NCBI GenBank assembly: GCA_031553595.1
Contig: JAVBLI010000023.1
Location: 48,619 to 112,618 of the forward strand
From: RGIG3701 sp031553595
Lineage (GTDB): Bacteria > Planctomycetota > Planctomycetia > Pirellulales > Thermoguttaceae
DNA: 64,000 nucleotides
Direction of reading: 5' to 3'
Numbering within the stretch: position 1 is the first letter of the stretch; every line of letters starts with the position of its first letter. This document shows positions 29,201 through 35,811 of this stretch, piece by piece. Made by a program: the position numbers and the translations under genes. The notes under the pieces were generated by a model. It ran no database searches, was not told the origin of the DNA, and was given only the letters and a program-made list of their open reading frames with translations.

Positions 29201-30016
29201 CCGGAAACTCTGCCCCACGGGATTCGCCGGAAACGCCTTCCCCGGGTCGCGCGCGGGCAGCCGCTGAATCAGCAGGCTGGACAGCAGGCCTGTTACCGCC
29301 ACGCCGATCAGCACACTGGCCGAAATCCACAGATTGTGCTGCCCCGGGGCCGCCGTCATGAATTTCTGATACGCCCCCGGCAGCGTGGTCAGCCCGTAAA
29401 GCCCCATGCCGATCACCGCGCCGAAAATGCACGCCAGCATGGTCGTCAGGCCGATAATTCCGTTCGCCCTCGCGACGTTTTCCTCCGAAACGATTTCCGG
29501 AATGGAACTGTATTTCGACGGACTGTAAAACGCACTCTGGCAGCCCATCGCGAAAAGCGAAATCAAAAGCAGCCACAGATTTCCCATGTAAATAAACGTC
29601 ACACCGGAAATCATGATCACGATTTCCGCCACTTTACACCAAATCATCACCGAGCGCTTACTGAAGCGGTCCGCACAAATTCCGCCATAACCCGAAAGCA
29701 GCACGAACGGCAATAAAAAAAGGATGGCACCCAGCGAAAGCGTCCAGTCCTGCCCTTTTTCAAACGCCGCTTTCAGTACGGCCTGATCCGTCACCGACGC
29801 GAGGTCCGCCCTCAGAAAATACGCCCCCAGGGTGGCACTTCCAATCGGTACGATTAACCACCGGAAAATATTATCATTGAGCGAAACCGTAAATTGCGTA
29901 ATCAGCAGCCCGAGAAAACTCAACGAAAACAGCCCCCGCGGCTTGTCCGCCGGGACGTCTTGCGCATTCTGCGTACTTTCTTCCGTGACGATCTCTGAAA
30001 TTTGGGGATCCGACAT
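26231..30016 (-). CDS. aas: LplT-PlsC-acyl ligase fusion (acyl-ACP--phospholipid O-acyltransferase type)
   Basis: The protein (1261 residues from the ATG at 30016) joins three units. Residues ~20-430 are an MFS transporter like LplT, which flips lysophospholipid. Residues ~480-700 are a PlsC-type acyltransferase with the HX4D motif (NHVSFLDG) and a later FPEGGITRNG. Residues ~740-1261 are an AMP-forming ligase with the P-loop FTSGSTGIPKG and the GYGITECSP motif. E. coli splits these between LplT and Aas; fused versions are common in other phyla. It should re-acylate membrane lysophospholipids at the inner membrane. An in-frame start at 30079 adds 21 unmatched residues. A minus-strand TATAAT lies at 30032-30037. 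Confidence 0.88.
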   Translation of the reverse strand: MSDPQISEIVTEESTQNAQDVPADKPRGLFSLSFLGLLITQFTVSLNDNIFRWLIVPIGSATLGAYFLRADLASVTDQAVLKAAFEKGQDWTLSLGAILFLLPFVLLSGYGGICADRFSKRSVMIWCKVAEIVIMISGVTFIYMGNLWLLLISLFAMGCQSAFYSPSKYSSIPEIVSEENVARANGIIGLTTMLACIFGAVIGMGLYGLTTLPGAYQKFMTAAPGQHNLWISASVLIGVAVTGLLSSLLIQRLPARDPGKAFPANPVGQSFRDVAFLWSSGALFLAAVGSAFYWGLANLAQINIQKFAVPEIVPSQDYVSPLMALMTLGIAVGCFVAGFLTKHGRVNLRYIPEMGLGIAFLAVMLFLTPQGTGEVPSTAYTYAAMVLFGLGIFAGIYDILLMTFLQQEGEQKHRGQIIGGSNFLSFTAMLLASGLFALFTITLKFSARDIWLMAGLATIGVAIISLVFVRLKESSYILVMGFLKLFYRFEFHGMENLPKDRGAALLIGNHVSFLDGLILLLMPDLGNHPETEENRPTKEEPVLDENGMVPLEKMRGRRLPRIIFWAAYLKPALLNKLAKIYRGIPVQPGKMALRAIREANRCLKNGEVVGIFPEGGITRNGTIWPFQSGVMHMLKDIPETPIIPFHIGGLWGSIFSFKHDKFFWKWPERLLWRNIKNLQFRRHVVVTFGKPFYAPKDRYELRLPVKELEREYVEKNVMVEGKNSDNFHQDQIPIRGFVKWTRKRGKKLQLADSTGTELSGYKTLIGAIAMKRLFRREVYGKDPTEQNIGLLVPPSVPGALANAAITLDLKTVVNLNYTVSSDIMNLCIRTADIKHVITSRRVMEKMNFNLECEVVYLEDLRKKITTWDKIVAAFMTFCLPLWLLYRVLGLHNMNADDTMTLVFTSGSTGIPKGVMLTHKNIGGNICSYSDFLHINSKDSALGVMPFFHSFGYTTILWTVLARGLGGYYHYSPLEVRPIIALCQKYRPTIFAGTPTFLRMYARQMKPEDLASLQIPVTGGERCPKSLMDEYRNRFGVRLIQGYGITECSPVIAANIPELRHFSELEPGQKDASIGFPLPGVSVKILNLDTGKECGVNETGMLWVSGILVMKGYYGDPEKTAEVIKDGWYCTGDLVYTDEDGFMYIAGRLSRFSKIGGEMVPHEGLEEKLNEVLGNSPDEEPKICVTSVMDEKKGEKLIVLYTTLNDKTPEEINRLLLDRGFPPLWIPGLDAYYPIDHLPLLGTGKLDLYGMKQTAERLVAAK

Positions 30017-30245
30017 GCGTTTTCTCTTAATATTATATTGTATGTAAGCAAAAGCACTGCCGAAACTGCGTTTCCTCACGGGGGAGGCAAAAAGCCTTCC
30101 CTATTTTATCGTGAAAATAGCGTTTCAAACAGAAAATGAATGTAAAAGTTATGTAAAACTTCTGTAAATGTTACTCAAAATCGATGATTTTGGCAAGACG
30201 GATCGGGATAATGCGAAATGAAAATGCCTGCAATTCGCTTGAGTA

Positions 30246-30277
30246 ATTTCGCATTACGCATTTCGTATTACACATTT
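30246..30277. repeat. Heptamer tandem repeat (ATTTCGC/ATTACGC type)
   Basis: Four successive 7-bp units, ATTTCGC, ATTACGC, ATTTCGT and ATTACAC, run up to the stop codon of the radical SAM gene. AATGCGAAATG near 30214 is an inverted match, so a hairpin can form across 30214-30277. The rest of the 260-bp gap upstream of aas holds only a CTATTTT/AAAATAG hairpin at 30101-30120. Confidence 0.65.
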
Positions 30278-31277
30278 AAAATTCTCCCGCGATTTTCGTG
30301 CCGCAAAAGGCGCACGCGCCGCCGGTCATGGCGCGGTACGTAATGTGAAAACCGTTGCGCCCCAGCACCACCTGCCGGCATCCGGAACACTGGGTGGACT
30401 CATACCCCGGCGCGGAAACGTTTCCCAGATAAACGTACCGCAGCCCGGCATCCACCGCCAGCTGATACGCCCGTTTCAGCGTGGCCAGCGGCGTCGGCGG
30501 CCGGTCCACCATCTGGTAACATGGCCGAAACGCCGAAAAATGCAGCGGCACGTTCGCCCCGAGATGTTTCACGATCCAGTCGCACATGGCACGAATATCA
30601 TTCGGGCTGTCATTCGCGCCGGGAATGAGGAGATTCGTGATTTCCAGCCAAGCGTCTGTTTCCTGGGCGATAAATTTCAGGTTTTCCAGCACCGGCGCCA
30701 GCGTCGCGCGGCAGTATTTTTCGTAAAACGCCTCCGTGAAGCCTTTTAGGTCCACATTCACCGCGTCCATGGCGGGCCAGAAGGTTTCACGCATTTCCGG
30801 GGCGAGGTACGCCGCCGTCACCGCCACATTTTTAATCCCCCGACGGGCACATTCCTTCGCCGTGTCCAGGGCGTACTCCATCCAGATTATCGGCTCATTA
30901 TACGTATACGCCACACTTTTACACCCGTGCCCGGCCGCCGCGGTCGCGATTTCCGCCGGGGAAGCATGCACCTGCAGCGCCGCCACGTCCCGGCAGCGCG
31001 ACGTGGTCCAATTTTGACAGAATTTACACTCCAAATTACACCCGATCGTCCCGAAAGACAGCACACTGGAGCCGGGAAAGAAATGATAAAGCGGTTTTTT
31101 TTCGATCGGGTCCAGCGCCAGGCCGGTACACAGGCCGTACGTTGCGCAAACCACCCGGCCATTCAGATTTTTACGCGCGAAACAGAACCCGTGCTGGCCT
31201 TCCGCCAGTCGGCATCTCCGCGGGCAGAGGGTACATCGGACGCTTTCGCCTGCGGCGGTAAAATGGTCGTCTGACAT
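30276..31277 (-). CDS. amrS: AmmeMemoRadiSam-system radical SAM enzyme (AmrS family)
   Basis: The protein has 333 residues from the ATG at 31277 (GAGGAG upstream). The radical SAM cluster motif is CNLECKFC at Cys80, Cys84 and Cys87. Four cysteines at 15, 18, 22 and 32 come first and two CxxC pairs close the C-terminus (QCSGC and CAFCG). The DPIEKKPLYHFFPGS stretch is typical of this family, formerly annotated as pyruvate formate-lyase activating enzyme-like. Family members are usually linked with AMMECR1 and Memo proteins, which are not in the window. Its substrate is not established. Confidence 0.85.
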   Translation of the reverse strand: MSDDHFTAAGESVRCTLCPRRCRLAEGQHGFCFARKNLNGRVVCATYGLCTGLALDPIEKKPLYHFFPGSSVLSFGTIGCNLECKFCQNWTTSRCRDVAALQVHASPAEIATAAAGHGCKSVAYTYNEPIIWMEYALDTAKECARRGIKNVAVTAAYLAPEMRETFWPAMDAVNVDLKGFTEAFYEKYCRATLAPVLENLKFIAQETDAWLEITNLLIPGANDSPNDIRAMCDWIVKHLGANVPLHFSAFRPCYQMVDRPPTPLATLKRAYQLAVDAGLRYVYLGNVSAPGYESTQCSGCRQVVLGRNGFHITYRAMTGGACAFCGTKIAGEF

Positions 31278-31381
31278 TTTGCGGCTCCTCAAAAAAAGGT
31301 GGGATTACGGGAAACACACAGATTATACGCCATTTTTCCGTTTTGCACAAGAATAATCCCCCTTTTGCGTCGCGGTTTACA

Positions 31382-31409
31382 TTGACTTTTGACGGGGATG
31401 AGCTAAAAT
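31382..31409 (+). promoter_or_regulatory. Sigma70-type promoter for murB
   Basis: TTGACT at 31382-31387 and TAAAAT at 31404-31409 are 16 bp apart. Transcription would start at about 31416, where the heptamer repeat begins, so the repeat would form the 5' end of the murB transcript. Confidence 0.6.
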
Positions 31410-31416
31410 AGTGCTA

Positions 31417-31441
31417 AATGCTTAATGCGAAATGCTTAATG
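31417..31441. repeat. Heptamer tandem repeat (AATGCTT/AATGCGA)
   Basis: Three 7-bp units, AATGCTT, AATGCGA and AATGCTT, plus a partial fourth, lie in the predicted murB leader. Confidence 0.7.
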
Positions 31442-31479
31442 GGGCACGTGGCACATTTACTCATTCATGGATTTAAAAA

Positions 31480-32364
31480 ATGACTTGGACCTCAGGACTG
31501 GAAAAAATCGTTCAGACGGATGAGCCCCTGGCCATGTACACGTGGTTTCAGTTGGGCGGGAATGCGGAGTATTTTGCGGAGCCGCATGACCAGGAAACGC
31601 TCAAAACGCTGGTGGCGCGCAGTGCCCAGGCGTGTGTGCCGCTGTGGGTGCTGGGGGGGGGCTCGAACATCCTGGTGCGCGACGCGGGGGTAAAGGGGCT
31701 GGTCATCCGCATGACGGAGGCGCTGACGCCGGGGCTGGAAATTTCAGGGAATCGCATCACGTGCGGCGGCGGGATTTCGCTGGGCCGGCTGATTGCGGCG
31801 GCGGTGCGGGCCGGACTGGGCGGAGTGGAGGAGCTGGTGGGTATTCCCGGGACGGTCGGCGGTGCTTTGCGCGGTAATTCCGGCACGGACAGCGTATCCA
31901 TCGGCCAATTCGTCAAGCGGGTAACGGTGCTGACGCCAGACGGCAGCGAGGTTTCGCGCGAGGACGCCGAGCTTTCGTTCGGATACCGCCAGAGCAGTCT
32001 GGATGACGGCATCATTCTGGAGGCGGAATTTGCGTTTCCGGAGGAGAATCCGCATGAATTGGCCCTGCGGATGCAGAAGCAGTGGATCATGCGGAAGTCG
32101 GCGCAGCCCATGGGTCACCAGTGTGCTGGGCGGGTGTTTAAGAACCCGGCCGACTCCGGTTACAGTGCCGCGGAGCTGATCGAAATGGCCGGCCTGAAGG
32201 GCACGCGCATCGGCGGCGCCGCCGTCAGTGACCGCAGCGCGAATTTCATCGTCACGGATCCGGAGTGTTCCAGCACCGACGTTTTGCGCCTCGTGGACAT
32301 CATCCGCGAGCAGGTCGCCGACCGTTTTAAGCTGGAGCTGGAGCTGGAGCTGGAAGTGTGGTGA
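31480..32364 (+). CDS. murB: UDP-N-acetylenolpyruvoylglucosamine reductase
   Basis: The 294-residue flavoenzyme reduces UDP-GlcNAc-enolpyruvate to UDP-MurNAc in peptidoglycan synthesis. FAD-binding features are TWFQLGGNAEYF (21-32), GGGSNILVRD (59-68) and GIPGTVGGALRGNSG (121-135). The C-terminal domain has IGGAAVSDRSANFIVTD. At the point where relatives carry the proton-donating Ser or Cys in a G(S/C)xFK/RxP motif, this protein has Arg218 (CAGRVFKNP), which is worth checking. The C-terminus is a short Leu-Glu repeat encoded by tandem CTGGAG units. Its stop overlaps the beginning of the ftsQ-like gene. Confidence 0.88.
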   Translation: MTWTSGLEKIVQTDEPLAMYTWFQLGGNAEYFAEPHDQETLKTLVARSAQACVPLWVLGGGSNILVRDAGVKGLVIRMTEALTPGLEISGNRITCGGGISLGRLIAAAVRAGLGGVEELVGIPGTVGGALRGNSGTDSVSIGQFVKRVTVLTPDGSEVSREDAELSFGYRQSSLDDGIILEAEFAFPEENPHELALRMQKQWIMRKSAQPMGHQCAGRVFKNPADSGYSAAELIEMAGLKGTRIGGAAVSDRSANFIVTDPECSSTDVLRLVDIIREQVADRFKLELELELEVW

Positions 32365-32366
32365 GC

Positions 32367-33383
32367 ATGAACCGGGCCGATCTTCCTGAATCGCATGAAA
32401 ACACGGATGCGGTGCCGGAATACCGGATGGCGGGAGACCAAATAGCGAGGACGATCGTCGCGGAGTTCATTCCCGGGCGCGGTTTTTTTGGCACGCTGGG
32501 CGTTATTATCCTCCTGCTGCTGGCGGGGCTGATCTTCCTGTTTTATCATGCGAAAGACCAGCTTTTCACGCGGGAAAATTATCTTTTGACCCGAAAAATG
32601 ACGGATCCGGACGGCGACTGGTTTACGGTCGACAAAATCCGTTTTCTCCAGCAGACGCCCGACGGCCTCTCGACCGACGTGCCCCCGTGGCTGGAATACG
32701 ACATCCGGTATGATGTGCTGCGGCTGATGAGCGATTCCGGCGAGTTGAAGCAGCTTTCCATCCTGGAGCCCAGCCTGGTCGAGCACATGCATAACGCCCT
32801 GACGGCCCACCCCTGGGTGCGGAGCGTCACCCGCATCCAGAAATTTCGCCCCGCCCGCATGGATGTCGTGCTGGAATATCGGAAGCCCGTGATGATGGTC
32901 CAGCGCCGCGACCCGCAGACGAAACAGGTCACGGCCGTCGTCCCCATGGACGTGGATCTGCGCGTCCTGAAAAAAAGCGACATCCCGGAAGCATACCGAA
33001 ACGCGCTGCCCGTGCTCAAAGACTGTGATTTCGGCATGGTCAGCACCGCGCCGGGCGCGATCTGGAATGACGTGATCGTGCAGGAGGCGGCTAAAATCGT
33101 CACCGATTTCGGCAGCGACTGGCAAAAACTGAATCTGCACACGATTCGGCCTGTACAAATCGAAAAGCCGAACAACCAGTTTGTGTACCATTTCTTTTTA
33201 GACACCCGCACTGGCGGCACGGTGGATTTCGACCCCATGAGTACGCCCGCCGAGCCCTACAGCACGGCCCGGACGCGCATCAAGGTGGACGCGCTGGTGG
33301 ATTATCTCCTGAAACACAAAACGTTGGACACCCCGGACGGCAAGCCGCTGGGATTCAAGCCGCCGGCAGAGCCGCAATCGTAA
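32367..33383 (+). CDS. FtsQ/DivIB-like cell division protein
   Basis: The 338-residue protein has a cytoplasmic N-terminus, one transmembrane helix (about residues 45-65) and a large external part. HPWVRSVTRIQKFRPARMDVVLEYRKPVMMV near residues 145-175 has the feel of the FtsQ beta domain after a POTRA domain, and in many bacteria ftsQ follows murB directly. The start is ambiguous: GTG at 32358 or 32361 overlaps murB, ATG at 32367 lies just past its stop. FtsQ would scaffold the divisome at the septum. The assignment rests on context and on a short similarity. The stop codon lies inside a palindromic repeat. Confidence 0.6.
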   Translation: MNRADLPESHENTDAVPEYRMAGDQIARTIVAEFIPGRGFFGTLGVIILLLLAGLIFLFYHAKDQLFTRENYLLTRKMTDPDGDWFTVDKIRFLQQTPDGLSTDVPPWLEYDIRYDVLRLMSDSGELKQLSILEPSLVEHMHNALTAHPWVRSVTRIQKFRPARMDVVLEYRKPVMMVQRRDPQTKQVTAVVPMDVDLRVLKKSDIPEAYRNALPVLKDCDFGMVSTAPGAIWNDVIVQEAAKIVTDFGSDWQKLNLHTIRPVQIEKPNNQFVYHFFLDTRTGGTVDFDPMSTPAEPYSTARTRIKVDALVDYLLKHKTLDTPDGKPLGFKPPAEPQS

Positions 33384-33392
33384 AATTGCGGA
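33369..33392 (+). repeat. Short palindromic repeat (copy 2 of 4)
   Basis: CCGCAAT, CGTAAA and ATTGCGG make a 7-bp stem that contains the TAA stop of the ftsQ-like gene. The same 24 bp recur at 33557-33580. Confidence 0.75.
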
Positions 33393-33433
33393 AAACGGGC
33401 TGAGCGCATTTACCAAATTTATGGTTTCCCAAG

Positions 33434-33549
33434 AACAGCAGCCGGGAATGAAGCGCAGCGGAATGACCGGATAAGCACCGCCAAGCGTTTTCCCACTTCT
33501 ATCCGGTCATTGCGCGTCATTGCATTCCGCTCCATTCCCGGCTGTTGTT
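33434..33549 (+). repeat. Dispersed inverted-repeat element, copy F
   Basis: AACAGCAGCCGGGAATGAAG at the left, CATTCCCGGCTGTTGTTT at the right, with inner GACCGGATA and TATCCGGTC around a loop containing TTTCCCACTTC. Confidence 0.9.
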
Positions 33550-33556
33550 TTTTACT

Positions 33557-33580
33557 GAGCCGCAATCGTAAAATTGCGGA
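33557..33580 (+). repeat. Short palindromic repeat (copy 3 of 4)
   Basis: This is identical over 24 bp to copy 2 at 33369-33392, one on each side of element F. Confidence 0.75.
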
Positions 33581-33627
33581 ATGGATTTTCCGTCAGTGAA
33601 AATTTTTCCGGATTTCCAGCGTCTCTC

Positions 33628-33650
33628 CCGCAATCTTACGATTGCGGCTC
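33628..33650 (-). repeat. Short palindromic repeat (copy 4 of 4), inverted
   Basis: CCGCAATC, TTAC and GATTGCGG form a perfect 8-bp stem with a 4-nt loop. Flanking CTCTC and CTCT agree with copy 1 at 11938. Confidence 0.75.
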
Positions 33651-33706
33651 TATCATCTTCCCCCAGCAAAATCTTGAAAAATTTCCTCCGAAAGCCGTCC
33701 ATTCTC

Positions 33707-33735
33707 TTTACTTGCCGCGGCGGATGTGATACGAT
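33707..33735 (+). promoter_or_regulatory. Possible xylA promoter
   Basis: TTTACT at 33707-33712 and TACGAT at 33730-33735 are 17 bp apart; each matches the sigma70 consensus at four of six positions. GATAAT at about 33740 is an alternative -10 without a good partner. Confidence 0.35.
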
Positions 33736-33829
33736 AGGGGATAATATCATGGCATCCGGCGGCCGGACGGCGCGGATGTGATTTCCCCTGAATGCATGTT
33801 CACCTCACGAAAAATGAAAGGATGATTTT

Positions 33830-35152
33830 ATGTCGGCATTTCCCGAAATTTCCAAAGTTCAGTATGAGGGCCCCGCCTCGAAAAACCCGCTGGCCTTCCG
33901 TTTTTATAATCCCGAAGAAGTGGTCGAGGGAAAGACCATGGCCGAGCATCTGCGGTTCAGCTGCGCGTTCTGGCACACGATGTGCGCCGACGGCAGCGAT
34001 CCTTTCGGCGGGTCCACCATGTTCCGCCCCTGGGATCAGGGCATCTGCTGCCCGCTGGAGAAGGCGAAGAACCGCGTGAAGGTGTTTTTCGAATTCTGCG
34101 AGAAGGCCCAGATTCCGTTCTACTGCTTCCATGACCGGGACGTCGCGCCGGAGGGCGAGACCCTGGCCGATTTCCAGAAAAATCTGGACGAAGTGGTGAG
34201 CGTATTTAAAGCCGAGCAGCAGCGCACCGGCATTCAGCTTCTCTGGGGTACCTCGAACCTGTTTTCCAACCCTCGCTTCATGCACGGCGCCGCCACGACC
34301 TGCCACGCCGAGAGTTTCGCGTTCGCGGCCGCGCAGGTGAAGAAGGCGATTGAAATCACGAAAGAGCTCGGCGGTTCCGGGTACACGTTCTGGGGTGGCC
34401 GCGAGGGTTACCAGTGCCTGTGGAACACGGACATGAAGCGGGAAATCGACCATCTCGCGGCGTTCATGCACATGGCCGTCAATTACGCGAAGGAAATCGG
34501 CTTCACCGGCCAGTTCTATTTCGAGCCGAAACCGAAAGAACCGACGAAGCATCAGTACGATTTCGACTCCGCGGCTTGCATCAACTTCCTGCGTGCCTAC
34601 GGCCTGGAAAATAACGTGAAGATGAATCTGGAAACGAACCACGCGACCCTGGCCGGGCACTCGATCGAGCACGAAATCGATTACGCCGGGATGCAGGGCA
34701 TGCTGGGATCCGTGGACGCGAACACCGGCGACCTGCTCTTGGGCTGGGACACCGACCAGTTCCCGACGGACGTTTACATGACCACGAAAATGATGCTTTA
34801 CATCATGAAATACGGCGGCTTCACCACCGGCGGTTTGAACTTCGACGCGAAAGTGCGCCGCGAGAGTTTCGAGCCCGTGGATCTGTTTTACGCCCACGTC
34901 GGCGGGATGGACGCGTTCGCCAAGGGCCTGAAAATCGCCGCCGCGATCCGGAAGTCCGGCGAGTGGGAAAGCATGATCGCCCACCGTTATCGCTCGTGGG
35001 ATTCCGGAATCGGCGCGGAAATCGAGGCCGGCAAGCACGATTTCAAGAGCCTTTCCGCGTTCGCCCTGAAAGCCGGGGACGCCAAGGGGCTGGACAGCGG
35101 CCGGCAGGAACTTTTCGAAAACGTGATCAACCGTTACATGTTCGTGGATTAA
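33830..35152 (+). CDS. xylA: Xylose isomerase
   Basis: The 440-residue enzyme interconverts D-xylose and D-xylulose (and glucose and fructose). Class II features and catalytic residues are present: FHDRD with His101 and Asp104, the metal ligands Glu232, Glu268, His271, Asp296, Asp307 and Asp309, and Lys234. Length and the WGGREGY motif (198-204) fit the family. AAAGGATGA precedes the ATG. No xylulokinase gene is adjacent; the gene stands alone with its own terminator, so xylulose must be phosphorylated by a kinase encoded elsewhere. Confidence 0.95.
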   Translation: MSAFPEISKVQYEGPASKNPLAFRFYNPEEVVEGKTMAEHLRFSCAFWHTMCADGSDPFGGSTMFRPWDQGICCPLEKAKNRVKVFFEFCEKAQIPFYCFHDRDVAPEGETLADFQKNLDEVVSVFKAEQQRTGIQLLWGTSNLFSNPRFMHGAATTCHAESFAFAAAQVKKAIEITKELGGSGYTFWGGREGYQCLWNTDMKREIDHLAAFMHMAVNYAKEIGFTGQFYFEPKPKEPTKHQYDFDSAACINFLRAYGLENNVKMNLETNHATLAGHSIEHEIDYAGMQGMLGSVDANTGDLLLGWDTDQFPTDVYMTTKMMLYIMKYGGFTTGGLNFDAKVRRESFEPVDLFYAHVGGMDAFAKGLKIAAAIRKSGEWESMIAHRYRSWDSGIGAEIEAGKHDFKSLSAFALKAGDAKGLDSGRQELFENVINRYMFVD

Positions 35153-35180
35153 TTCCCCGGCATTTTGACGTTTTCACACT

Positions 35181-35217
35181 AAAACCTCGCCGGGGCGTTC
35201 TTGGCGGGGTTTTTTAA
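35181..35217 (+). terminator. Rho-independent terminator of xylA
   Basis: CCTCGCC and GGCGGGG (one G-T pair) form a stem around a short loop, followed by TTTTTT, about 30 bp after the xylA stop. Confidence 0.75.
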
Positions 35218-35235
35218 CAGAGCCATAACACCATC

Positions 35236-35724
35236 ATGACCAAAAAAGAAAAACATCCTGAAACGCTCGCGCTGCGGGAGCTGAAAAAGCACGGCATTTC
35301 ACACGAGGTTTTCGCGTATAAATACGAGCCCCGCGGCGGCACGGCGGCCTCCAGCCACGCGCTGGGTATTCCGGAGCACATCTGCATCAAGACGATCGTC
35401 ATGGAGACGGACGCGCACGAGCCGTTTATAGTGCTCATGCACGGCGATCGCGAAATTTCGGCGAAAAACATGGCCCGGCATCTGGGTGTGAAGTCCGTCC
35501 AGCCGTGTGCGCCGGCGGTGGCCGACAAGCATTCCGGATACCAGGTCGGTGGCACGAGCCCTTTCGGCACGAAACGCGCCATGCCTGTTTATGTGGAAGA
35601 AAGCATCCTCGCCCTGCCGGAAATTTACATTAACGCCGGGCACCGCGGCCTGCTGGTGAAGATTTCGCCGCAGGATTTATCGAAAGCCCTGCCCGTTACG
35701 CTCGTGCACGTGGCGGCGGAATGA
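35236..35724 (+). CDS. ybaK: YbaK/EbsC-type aminoacyl-tRNA deacylase
   Basis: The 162-residue protein matches the YbaK/ProX editing domain, which hydrolyses mischarged tRNA such as Cys-tRNA(Pro). IKTIVMETD near residue 52, the invariant-type lysine and GTSPFGTKR near 107-115 (the G-x-S-P-F-G motif of the family) are visible. YbaK-type rather than ProX-type is suggested by length. No Shine-Dalgarno sequence is clear. Its stop codon overlaps a heptamer repeat, and the convergent htpX-like gene ends 85 bp further on. Confidence 0.85.
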   Translation: MTKKEKHPETLALRELKKHGISHEVFAYKYEPRGGTAASSHALGIPEHICIKTIVMETDAHEPFIVLMHGDREISAKNMARHLGVKSVQPCAPAVADKHSGYQVGGTSPFGTKRAMPVYVEESILALPEIYINAGHRGLLVKISPQDLSKALPVTLVHVAAE

Positions 35725-35811
35725 GAAATGAGAAATAAAGGAATAAAAAAATAAAGAAATGTTTGCAGTATGCTTGCGTCATTTCTTTATTTCTTTATTC
35801 CTCATTTTTTT
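35719..35811. terminator. Heptamer repeats forming a bidirectional terminator hairpin
   Basis: AATGAGA, AATGAGA, AATAAAG and related units on the left face ATTTCTTTATTT units on the right; AAATAAAGAAAT (35749-35760) pairs perfectly with ATTTCTTTATTT (35781-35792). A run of T follows on the plus strand. It separates two convergent genes. Confidence 0.65.

Larger units (their letters stand above)
33384..33829. other. 446-bp gap between the ftsQ-like gene and xylA
   Basis: It holds dispersed element F, two further short palindromes and a possible xylA promoter. No coding sequence is supported. Element F lies between palindrome copies 2 and 3, as if inserted between two copies of the same hairpin. 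Confidence 0.7.

Noticed and set aside
33830..35152. The isomerase as the missing L-rhamnose isomerase of the cluster
   Set aside because: Its catalytic residues match xylose isomerase (His101, Glu232, Lys234), and it is 15 kb away with its own terminator.
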